A stretch of DNA of 64,000 nt, from positions 5,416,887 to 5,480,886 of the forward strand of contig VZQC01005070.1 in assembly GCA_009823505.1 (NCBI GenBank). The letters are read 5' to 3'. The position numbers and the translations under genes were made by a program. Under the pieces are notes generated by a model. That model saw only the letters and a program-made list of their open reading frames with translations, was not told where the DNA came from and ran no database searches. How positions within the stretch are numbered: the stretch's first letter is position 1; each line of letters starts with the position of its first letter. This stretch comes from Rhizomys pruinosus. Taxonomy: Eukaryota > Chordata > Mammalia > Rodentia > Spalacidae. Below, piece by piece: positions 55,985-64,000 of the stretch.

Positions 55985-58037
55985 CCCTATGTCTTGTAGG
56001 TTGCTGCCAACATTTTCTTCATTGAGGTCTTTGATCCACTTGAAGTTTATTTTTTTACAGGGTGAGAGGTAGGCATTTAATTTTATTCTTCTACAAGTGG
56101 TGATCCAGTTTCGCAAACAACATTTGCTGAAAATGCTCTCTTTCCTCCATTGTGATATCTTGGCCCCTTTGTCAAATATGAGGTGGCTGAAATTGTATGA
56201 GCTTAAGTTTGGATCTTCAATTTTGTTCCATTGGTCTACAGGTCTTTTTTATTTGTGCCAGTACTAGGCTGTTTTTATGACTATAGCCCTGTAATATAGT
56301 TTTAAGTCTGGTATTGTGATCCCCCCTGTATTGCTCTTTTCACTCAGGGTTGCTTTGGCTATTCAAGGTCTTTTGTTTTTCCATATGAATTTAAGGATTT
56401 TTTTTCCAAGTCTGTGAAGAAACTCTTGGGGATTTTAATTGGGATTGCATTGAATCCATATATTAATTTGGGTAGAATGGACATTTTTACTATATTAATC
56501 TTTCCAATCCATGAGTATGGGAGGTATTTCCATCTTCTGATGTCTTCTTCAATCTCCTTCAAGGGTTTAAGATTTTTGTTGTAGAGTTCTTTGGTGTCGT
56601 TGGATAGGTTTGTTCCTAGGTATGTTATTGATTTTGAGGCTATTGTGAGTGGGAAGGTCTCCTGTTGCTTTTTGTTGTTATAAAGAAAGGATACTGATTT
56701 TTCTAGATTAATTTGTATCCCATCACTTTACTTCGAAAGTCTATCATTTTTAGGAGTTTTCTGGTGGAAACTCTTTAGCATCCCTTTGGCAAACTATCAT
56801 GTCGTCTGCAAAAAGGGATAGCCTGACTTTTCCAATTAGTACTCCTTTAATTTCCTTTTCTTGCCTAATTGCCCTAGCAAGCATTTCAAGCACTATATTG
56901 AAGAGGAGTGATAATAGGGGGCAGCCTTGTCAGGTTCCTGCCTTTAAGGGGAATGCTTCTAACTTCTCTCCGTTTAGGATGATGTTGACTGTGGGTTTGT
57001 TGTATGTGTGTATTATGTTGAGGAATGTTCCCTCCCATCCAATTCCCTCTAGAACTTTAAACATGAATGGATGCTGGATTTTGTCAAAGGCTTTTTCTAT
57101 ATCAATTGAGATCATTGTGTGGTTTTTGACTTTCAGTCATTTTATGTGTTTTTTGATGTTTATTGATTTACATATGTTGAACCATCCCTGCATGTCTGGT
57201 TTGAATCCAACTTGGTCATGATGTTCTTTTTTATTTTTTTATTTTTTTGATGTGGGTCTGTATGCAGTTTGCAATTATTCTGTTGAGTATTTTTGTTTCT
57301 ATTTTCATTAATGAGGTGGGCCTATAATTTTCTTTTTTGGTTGTATCTTTGCCTGGTTTGGGTGTTAGAGTGATAATGGCTTCATAGAAGGAATTTGGGA
57401 TATTTCCCTGTTTGTATCCTTCTGACCAGTTTGAGTAGTAATGGTTGTAAGTCCTCTTTAAATGTTTTATAGAACTCTGCTGTGAAACCATCTGGGCCTG
57501 GGCATTTTTGGTTGGGAGGTTTTTTATTACATTTTCAATTTCCTCAAATATTATGGGTCTGATTAAGCTGTCAATCTCTTCTTGGTTAAGCGTTGGTGAT
57601 TCCCGAGGATTTCAGATATTCATCCATTTCTCTTAGGTTTTCAAATTTAGCAGAGTATAGGTTTTCAAATTTAGTAGAGTATAGGTTTTTGAAGTATTCC
57701 CATATGATTTTCTGGATCTTTTTGTTGTTTGTTGTCTGATGTTTCCCTTTTCATTACAAATTCTATTGATTTGGAGTTGCTCTTTTTTTCTTTTGGTTAA
57801 GTGAGCTAGAGGTCTGTCTATCTTGTTTATCCTTTCAAAGAACCAACTTTTGGATTCACTGATTCTTTGTATTGTTTTCTTTGTTTCTATTTCATCTGCT
57901 CTGATTTTCCTTATTTCTTCCTGTCTGTTGGGTTTGGGGTTCATTTGTTGTTGTTTCTCAAGTGTTTTTATCTGTAGTGTTAGATAGTTTGTTTGTGCTC
58001 TTTCAGTTTTTTGTTTTTGTTTTTGTTCTTGGGGTTT

Positions 58038-58925
58038 TTTTTTTTTTCATTTATTTTACTTTTAGTAATAAATCTTTTTTCTATCTCATACATGATTGGA
58101 CACATATTTTACTTTTTATAATTAACAGTCACAAATAAAGAAACAGTGGTTTATTTTTATAATCAAGGTCATCAAGCAGCTGAATGTTAAGGCCTCAACA
58201 ACATTGGATCTTATCATTTTTACTGAACAGTAAGACCTTCTGTTTTGATTATTTCTGGTGAACAGTGATTCTATTTCTCCAGTGGTTTCCATTTGTCAAA
58301 TAGCCATGACAGAACTTTTACCACAGCTCCTTCTACTTTCAGGGGACTCTACCAGATGAACCCTCATTTCCAGTCAACAGCTGTTGGCAATCTTTTAGTG
58401 AAGTCCCTGCACCAGGACTTGTCTACCATGGTTGACCTAGGAGTCCGGGCTCTGGCCACCAGGGCTTCATTCTGCTGAACATTCAGGTACTCCTGAAATC
58501 TCATGGATTTTTTTTTTTGGTGTGTCATTTTCAAATTTCTGTAAGCAATGTTCCGAACAAGGAATCTCTTCAAGTTTCACATCTCTTGTTGTGAAGTCTT
58601 TAACACAGTCTAAAAAGCAAGTTTCTGTAAGATTATTGTAAGTTCCAAAGAGTTCTTTAAACTGTTTTATCTGATCAGATTCTGGTATCGGTGCAGCCAT
58701 ATTCTTTCAATATGCTTATTGGTTACCTTTTCTGATGCAGGAGTTTCTTTTCTGCTTTGGAAAAGCAATTGACCAGCCTTTATCCCAATGTCTCCAGTGA
58801 GGCCAAGGTTTCTTATTCAGTCACAGGCTCTCGCATCCAGACTCCTGGATGTGCCATGGGACTGCGCTGTGAGTCTGGTCTGGGGGTGGTGGACCAGTTC
58901 AGACCCAGTGCTGCGGCCACAGAAT
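58038..58925 (-). pseudogene. TIMM9 processed pseudogene nested in L1-D
   Basis: TIMM9 (Tim9) is a small chaperone of the mitochondrial intermembrane space. The minus-strand frame from the ATG at 58700 matches it: [20 protein letters not shown], then both twin CX3C motifs, CFLDC and CSEHC. Two indels follow: a net loss of 2 bases plus an A-run expansion after HCLQK (near 58510-58545), and one extra base near the end. The original-frame stop is at 58423-58425; the coding remnant is about 278 bases against 270 expected. There are no introns, and a T-run at 58038-58050 is the reversed poly-A tail. It splits L1-D ORF2, so it arrived later. Confidence 0.9.
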
Positions 58926-59777
58926 GGCCCTTTTTTTTTTTTTTTAATGTAGGCACCCAAGGCTAGAAACATCCCTCTTAGGACTGCTTTTAAAGTATCC
59001 TGTAAGTTTTGTTGTGTTGTGTTGTGTTGTGTTGTCATTTTCCTTTAGTTCCAAGAATGCTTTTATTTCTTTCTTTATTTCTTCCTTGACCAATTCATTA
59101 TTCAGGAGTGTGTTCTTTAGTCTTCATGTGTTCTTGTACATATTTGGGCTTATCCTGGTATTTATATTGAGCTTTATTGCACTGTGGTATGACAGAATAC
59201 ATGAAATTATTTCAATTTTTTTTTTTGTATTTGTTGAGATTTTTTTCTGTGTCCTAGTATGTGGCTGATTTTGGAGAATGTTCCATGGGGTGCTGAGTAG
59301 AAAGTATATTCTCTGAGTAGAAAGAATATTCGGTAGATTTCTGTGAGGTCCATTTGACGTAATGTATTGCTCACTTCAGATGTCTCTCTCTTTGTTCTTT
59401 GTCCAGTTGATCTAGCCAAGGAGCTCAGTGGGGTATTGAAGTCCCCCACTATTAGTGTACTGGGATTAATCTGTGCATTAAGTTCTTGCAGGATTGCGTT
59501 TATAAGGTTCAGTGCACTGGACTTTGGTGCATATATATTTATAATTGTGAAATCTTCATGATTAATTGTTCCTTTTATAAGGATGTAATAGCCCTCTTTG
59601 TCCTTTCTTTAGTTTTACTTTGATGTCTATTTTATCTGATATTAGAATGGCAACTCCTGCTTGCTTTTTGGGACTATTTGTTTGGAATATCTTTTTCTAT
59701 CATTTCACTTTAAGTTGGTGCCTGTCCTTGAGGGTGAGATGGGTTTCTTTTCAACAGCATATAAATGGATTCTGTTT

Positions 59778-59778
<1 letters not shown>

Positions 59779-59829
<51 letters not shown>

Positions 59830-59830
59830 T
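59779..59830. repeat. (TTTC)n microsatellite
   Basis: About 13 TTTC units, the expanded tail of the nested B1. Confidence 0.96.
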
Positions 59831-59945
59831 ATTTTTTGGTCTTTTTGAGACAGGGTCTCCCTTTAGTCCCAGCTGTCCTGGAGCTTGCTATGTAGATCAG
59901 GCTGGCTTTGAATTCAAGTGCTGTGATTAAATGCATGTGCACCAA
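59779..59945 (-). mobile_element. B1 SINE with (TTTC)n tail, nested in L1-D
   Basis: A TTTC tract (59779-59830) precedes TTTTTGAGACAGGGTCTCCC, AGTCCCAGCTGTCCTGGAGC and a shortened head ending near GCATGTGCACC. ATTCTGTTTTCTT (59769) and ATTCTGTTTCCTA (59948) are the likely target-site duplication. The Phe/Ser/Leu-rich frames across it are artefacts. Confidence 0.9.
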
Positions 59946-60084
59946 ATAATTCTGTTTCCTAATCCATTCTCCCAGTCTATGTCTTTTGATTGGGGAGTTG
60001 AGACCATTAATGTTTAAGGTTATTATTGAGAGATGTGTGTTTCTTCCTTTCACCTTATTTTCTGTTTGCATTCTTGGTCTAGGT

Positions 60085-61564
60085 TTCACAGTTATACTTT
60101 TATTGATTTCTCTCTCTAGCTGCTTGGCGATAGGTGCTCCATTCCTCTGTCCTTTGAATTGCTTCAAGTATTTTCTGAAGGGTTGGTTTTTTTGGGCATA
60201 TATTCTTTTTTTAAATTTTTTAAATTTATTTTGTATATGTATGAATGTACTGTCTGCATGCAGGTTTGTGCACCCTTGTCATGCAAAGCCGCAGAGGTCA
60301 GAAGATGGTGTCAGATTCCCCTGGAACTGGAGTTAAAGATGGTTCTTAGCTGCCATGTGGGTGTTGGGGATCAAACCCAGGTCCTCTGCAAGAGCAGTTG
60401 ACGCTCTTAACTGCTAGGCCATCTCTCCAGCCCTGGGCATATACTCTTTCAACTTGTTTATATCATGAAAGATTTTTCTTTCTCCTTCAACTATAATTGA
60501 CATTTTTTGCTGGGTATAGTAATCTGGGTTTGGCTGGTATAGTCTTTTAGTAGTGGGAATACATTAGTCCACATTCTTCTGGCTTTCATAATTTGCACTG
60601 AGAAGTCAGCTGTAATTCTGATTGGTTTTACTTTATATGTAACTTGCTGTTTTTCTCTTTCAGTATCTTTGTCTTTGTTTTGGGAATCTAATGTTTTAAC
60701 TATGATATGGTGTGGGGAATTTCTTTTCTGATCTTGTCTATTTTGAGTTCTATGCACTTCTTGTGGTTGTATGGATTTGTCTCTTTTCAGTTTAGGGAAA
60801 TTTTCTTCTATTCTGTTGAAGATCTGCTCAATACCATTGTCATGGGATTCTTCTCCTTCCTCTATCCCTATGATGCAGAGGTTTGGTCTTTTCATAGTGT
60901 CCCAAATTTCCTGATTGTTCCACTCCTGTGATTTTTTTAGATTTTTCATAATCTTTGTTTGAATTTTCTAGTTTTTCCTTGCTATCTTCCAGGTATGATA
61001 TCTATTTTCTGCTTCATCCAATCTGCTTTTGAGGCTTTCTCCCATCATTTCCGGTTAATTGGATGAGTGTTCAATTTCCTTTTTCATTTCATTCTGTGAT
61101 TTCTTTAGTATTTCCTTTTCCTTTTGGAGCTTGTCATTCTCTTCTTGTAACTCCTTGTTTCGCTGGTCTGTTTCCCTTTCCATTTCAGCATGGGAGCTTT
61201 TCAATGTTTCTATTTCCTTCTGGGGTTTGTCATTCTTTCCCTCTAGTTCCTTCCAGAGTTTGTCAATCTCTCTCTCTCTAGTTCCTTCTGGAGTTTTTCA
61301 TTCTCTCCCTCTACTTCCTTCTGGAATTTGTCATTCTTTGCCTCCAGTTCCTTCCCGAGTTCTTTATTCTCTCCCTTTAGTTCCCTCAGTGATTCTTTAT
61401 ATTCTTTTATTTCTTTGATTATGTCTATGATTGTTCTTCTAAGATCCATGTCCTGGGTTCCTTCCAGCGAGATCTCATTGTAGTGATCTTCTATAGGACT
61501 GGTAGTGTCTAGTGATTTATTATGTGCTTTTCCCATGTTGTTTTTTCCTTTGTGTTTTTGGCAT
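60085..61564 (-). pseudogene. L1-D ORF1 remnant, interrupted by a B2
   Basis: Begins at the ATG at 61564. Five 33-base coiled-coil units start at 61380, 61347, 61314, 61281 and 61246 (ELKGENKELGKELEAKNDK in the 97-codon frame). The RRM peptide RPNLCIIGIEEGEE is in the frame 60949-60491, followed by VKPIRITADFSVQIMKARR. A B2 interrupts the C-terminal domain. Frameshifts separate the coiled coil from the RRM. Confidence 0.88.
60208..60433 (-). mobile_element. B2 SINE nested in L1-D ORF1, minus orientation
   Basis: TTGTATATGTATGAATGTAC, GTGCACCCTTGTCATGCAAA, CAAACCCAGGTCCTCTGCAA and GCTAGGCCATCTCTCCAGCC. Flanking duplication TGGGCATATATTCTTT (60193) and TGGGCATATACTCTTT (60434). One CTGGAACTGGAG unit. 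Confidence 0.96.
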
Positions 61565-61569
61565 GTGAG

Positions 61570-61965
61570 TTTAATTTATTGTTTGTATTCTGGTGCGAAT
61601 CTCCAATGTTTCTTCGCAGTGTTGAAGGCCTCATTTGCTTGTTTACTTCATATGCTTGTTGTCTTCTCCTTGGATTATGGAGGGCTGGTTGTGTTAGGCT
61701 TGCAGTTTTCCCTGTTGGTTACATATTGGGAGGTTCAGCTGGCTCTTCCATTTCTGGTGTGGAGGTTCTCTAGAAGTCCTCTACCCCAGGTGTTGAGCTA
61801 CCTCCTCTCTTTGGGCCTGGTGAGGGTCCAGCTGGCTGGGTGACTCCACCCTGCTGCTGTGCAAGCTGGGCCAGGTGTGGCTGGCTGGCAGGCAACAGGC
61901 CTTGCCCAGGGGAGTGATGAGCCTATTTGTTGTTGCGCTCACCTATTCCCCAGGTGCCGAGCTGC
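61570..61965 (-). promoter_or_regulatory. L1-D 5' UTR with a second type of promoter repeat
   Basis: CCCCAGGTG(T/C)(T/C)GAGCT(A/G)CCTCCTCTCT occurs at 61784 and 61948, 164 bases apart. The spacing and content differ from the 88-bp monomers of L1-A. It is GC-richer than the surroundings. Promoter function is inferred only from the known role of L1 5' UTRs. Confidence 0.6.
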
Positions 61966-62214
61966 CTCCTCTCTCTATATAGTAGTCTTAATATCAGAAT
62001 GTGAATTGTCATCTACATAACTGTTTATTTTGTTTTTCTTCTTGAGGCAGGAAGTTCTCAAACTCATGGACCTTTTCTGCTTCACCATGTGGGGTGCTGG
62101 AATTATGGGTAACATGATGCCTGAGTTATCATAAAAAGTTTTTTTTCTAAAAAATGACTAAGAAATACCTTAAATGTATTCATAGTAATTAGAGAAATAA
62201 TAGCTCAGCATTCA
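61966..62214. other. Unique sequence
   Basis: 62030-62120 has weak B1-like wording (TTGAGGCAGGAAGTTCTCAA) but is too decayed to call. ATTCATAGTAATTAGAGAAAT is repeated near 62177 and 62210. Confidence 0.4.
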
Positions 62215-63080
62215 TAGTAATTAGAGAAATACTGATTAAAAAACACTTTACCAGAGTCATACTGGCTAAGATCAAGACTTCAAATGCTGGTAAGGATGTG
62301 GAGAAAGGGGAATGCTCATTCACTGCTGGTGGGAATGCAAACTCATGTAACCACAATGGAAAATAGTGTGGGGACCTCTCAGAAAATGAATGTACCATAT
62401 GATCTAGTTATATCCCTCCTTGGCATTTGCCCAAAGGACTCATCATAATGTAAAGACACCTGTGCATCCATGCTTGTTGCTGCTCTCTTCACAATAGCTA
62501 AGAAATGGAAAGAACCTAAATGTCCTTCAAGTAAGGAATGGATAATAATGAAAATGTGGTGTATGTACACAATGGAGTAAAAAAAGGTGAAATTATGAAA
62601 TTTGTAGGTAAATGGATGGAACTAGAGAATGTTATACTAAAAGAAGTAATAAAAATACAGAAAAGCAAGCAACATATTTTCTCCTTCATTTGTGGAATAC
62701 AGCACCAACCCCTTATATGTGTGTATATATTCTGATGAAACAGGAGGAGCCAGGAAAATGGAAAGGATGGACAGAGGTAAAGAAAAAGAAGGAATCGAAA
62801 ATAGGGGGACAGTAGTGAACAGAAGTCACCAGGGGGAGGTGGGGAAATTGGAAGTTTGGGCTGGGAGAAGAAGGAGGGATTTGCAAGGGGCCAAAGTTGA
62901 GGGGGTCAGGAGAGTGGGAATGGTGGGCAGTGTGTGCTATTGGGGTAGGGTGGAGATAATAGGTGCACTGGGACTGGGGTGGGAGGAAAGAGGTCAGAAG
63001 GGAGGAAAAAGTGTAGAGATGAATGGATCTTGGGGGCTAGGGAATCCAGAGAGAAATGTGAGGTTCCCTTAACCCCATGA
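62215..63080 (+). mobile_element. Older L1 3' end, plus strand, with G-rich 3' UTR
   Basis: TGCTGGTAAGGATGTGGAGA, TGCTCATTCACTGCTGGTGG and CTGCTCTCTTCACAATAGCT encode the ORF2 C-terminal end in broken frames. From 62745 the purine-rich 3' UTR (GGGGGAGGTGGGGAAATTGG) follows. More diverged than L1-A to L1-E, so from an older subfamily. The 126-codon Gly/Glu/Arg-rich frame 62692-63072 is the purine-rich UTR, not a protein. Confidence 0.85.
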
Positions 63081-63097
63081 GAAATGCACATAGTGTC

Positions 63098-63141
<44 letters not shown>

Positions 63142-63212
63142 GTATATATACATATGTATACATGTATACATATGTGTATATACATATAAATGTATATACA
63201 TATATATTAACC
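63098..63212. repeat. (TA)n with TATACA/TATGTA units
   Basis: About 115 bases of TA-rich alternating sequence after the L1 3' end. Confidence 0.95.
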
Positions 63213-63297
63213 TGGGGGGTATTTAGTAAGGAACATAGTGCTAGACAAAAGAGACCACCCTTTGAATGGTTAGTGAGAGTGTTCCAGGAGACTCCAG

Positions 63298-63935
63298 GAG
63301 GGGAGGAGAAGGAGGAGAAGGGGAGGAGGGCAGGGGTTCAGGGGAGGAGGGGAATGGGAGCAAGGTAGAGGAGGGAGGAGGGGAGGAGGCGGAGGGGAAG
63401 AGGAAGGAGGAGGGGAAAGGAGGGGAGGAGGGGAGAGGGGGAGAAGGAGGAGAAGTGGGAGGGGGTGATGGGGGAGGAGGGGGACAAGGAGGGGAGGAGG
63501 AGGGGACAAGGGGAGGAGGAAGAGGGGGCGGAGGAGGCGCGGAGGGGACGGAGGAGGAGGGGGAGAGGAGAGGGGAGGAGGAGGGGAGGAGGGGAGAAGG
63601 AGGGGAGGACCGGGAGGAGGGAGAAGAAGGGGGAGGAGGTGAGGAGGGGAGGAGGGGAGAGGAGGGGAGGAGGCGGATGGAGGAGGAGGATGGCTGATGG
63701 GGGAGGGGAGAGGAAGGGCGGGGAGGAGGGAGGAGGGAAAAAGAGAAAGAGAAAAAAAAAAAAAAAAAGAGAGAGGGAGGGGAGGGGATGAGGGGAGGAG
63801 GAGGAGGAGGGAAGGAGGACGGGAGGAGGAGGGGAGGAGAGTGAGGAGAAGGAGGAGGAGGAAGAGGAAGAGGAAGAGAAGGAGGAGGAGGAATAGGAGA
63901 AGGAGGAGGAGGAGGGGAAAAGAAGAAGAAGGCCC
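63298..63935. repeat. (GGA)n/(GGGGA)n purine-rich tract
   Basis: About 640 bases of G and A, with few pyrimidines, in GGA, GGGGA and GAGG combinations, an A16 run at 63747 and GAA units at the end. Long Glu/Gly/Arg frames on the plus strand and Pro/Ser/Leu frames on the minus strand (up to 235 codons) come from low complexity and are not genes. Confidence 0.97.
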
Positions 63936-64000
63936 CAAACTTAGCCAAAGAACTATTGGCAACTGATTATCTCTAGGTGAGTTAACTCTAGATAGGCTGA

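Larger units (their letters stand above)
55985..60073 (-). pseudogene. L1-D ORF2 remnant, 3' truncated
   Basis: The start MQTENKVKGRNTHLSIITLN with NGLNSPIKRHRLGEW is the endonuclease N terminus. GDFNTPLSSLARSTGQ is at about 59445-59400. The RT catalytic motif near 56808 reads FADDM, the canonical form and the only one among the four long L1s. It ends at 55985 before the Cys-rich region. Interrupted by a B1 and a TIMM9 pseudogene, with frameshifts. Confidence 0.87.
55985..61965 (-). mobile_element. L1-D: L1 LINE missing its 3' end, with nested insertions, minus strand
   Basis: From right to left: a 5' UTR with a ~164-bp repeated unit (61965-61570), ORF1 (from 61564), ORF2 (from 60073) to a position in the ORF2 C-terminal third, where it stops at 55985 without 3' UTR or poly-A. 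Nested insertions are a B2 (60208-60433), a B1 with a TTTC tract (59779-59945) and a TIMM9 retropseudogene (58038-58925). L1s normally lose 5' ends, so a missing 3' end points to a later rearrangement or deletion. Confidence 0.93.

Noticed and set aside
62030..62120. Possible inverted B1 (TTGAGGCAGGAAGTTCTCAA ... ATGTGGGGTGCTGGAATTAT)
   Set aside because: Too few matching positions in the right order to separate from chance; a repeat search could rescue it.
63241..63962. Long Pro/Ser/Leu frames (235 and 230 codons) on the minus strand and Gly/Glu/Arg frames on the plus strand
   Set aside because: They are translations of the GGA-rich purine tract in overlapping frames on both strands, with no domain or splice context.

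Overview
This window looks like non-coding nuclear DNA from a muroid rodent. The evidence is many 7SL-derived B1 SINEs, many tRNA-derived B2 SINEs (GGGCTGGAGAGATGGC-type heads, ACACATA/AATAAA-type tails), a few B3/B4-like SINEs and several L1 LINEs of rodent type. The youngest B2 copies have a 3' body (GCGGCATTGCACGACACGGG) that differs from the mouse and rat B2 I know, so a muroid other than Mus or Rattus is likely; I cannot name the species. I found no intact host protein-coding gene and no functional tRNA, rRNA, CRISPR array or bacterial-type operon. The region is an AT-rich, L1-rich intergenic or intronic stretch.

Layout. 1-5.8 kb: mostly unique or very old sequence with two or three ancient repeats and a (TG)n tract. 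5.99-12.5 kb: L1-A, plus strand, near full length, with a tandem-monomer promoter, broken ORF1 and ORF2, and three nested B1s. 12.8-14.4 kb: older L1 pieces. 14.4-26.2 kb: unique sequence studded with B1, B2 and B3 copies, microsatellites and an ancient L1 (24.1-24.9 kb). 26.76-27.93 kb: L1-E, a 5'-truncated 3' end on the minus strand. 28-36.9 kb: unique sequence, SINEs and ancient L1; a possible conserved regulatory stretch lies near 34.8 kb. 36.92-41.84 kb: L1-C, minus strand, with target-site duplications at both ends and an ORF1/ORF2 internal deletion. 41.99-42.13 kb: an odd inverted-repeat cluster. 42.5-47.9 kb: old L1, SINEs and an unclassified repeat family present in both orientations. 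48-52 kb: L1-B, plus strand, lacking most of the endonuclease and the reverse transcriptase core. 52-56 kb: mostly unique. 55.98-61.97 kb: L1-D, minus strand, carrying a nested TIMM9 processed pseudogene, a B1 and a B2. 62.2-64 kb: an older L1 3' end, a (TA)n block and about 640 bases of GGA-rich purine tract.

The genes do not work together as a system: every coding stretch I can identify is L1-derived or a retropseudogene, and all are broken. The most informative content is evolutionary. An 11-codon (33-bp) coiled-coil repeat in L1 ORF1 varies from 1 to 6 units between the four copies. Two kinds of tandem L1 promoter monomer occur. Internal deletions have junctions that look like microhomology. 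B2 copies differ by one to three copies of a 17-bp unit. The inverted repeat at 42 kb suggests a template switch. I see no convincing undescribed functional system.
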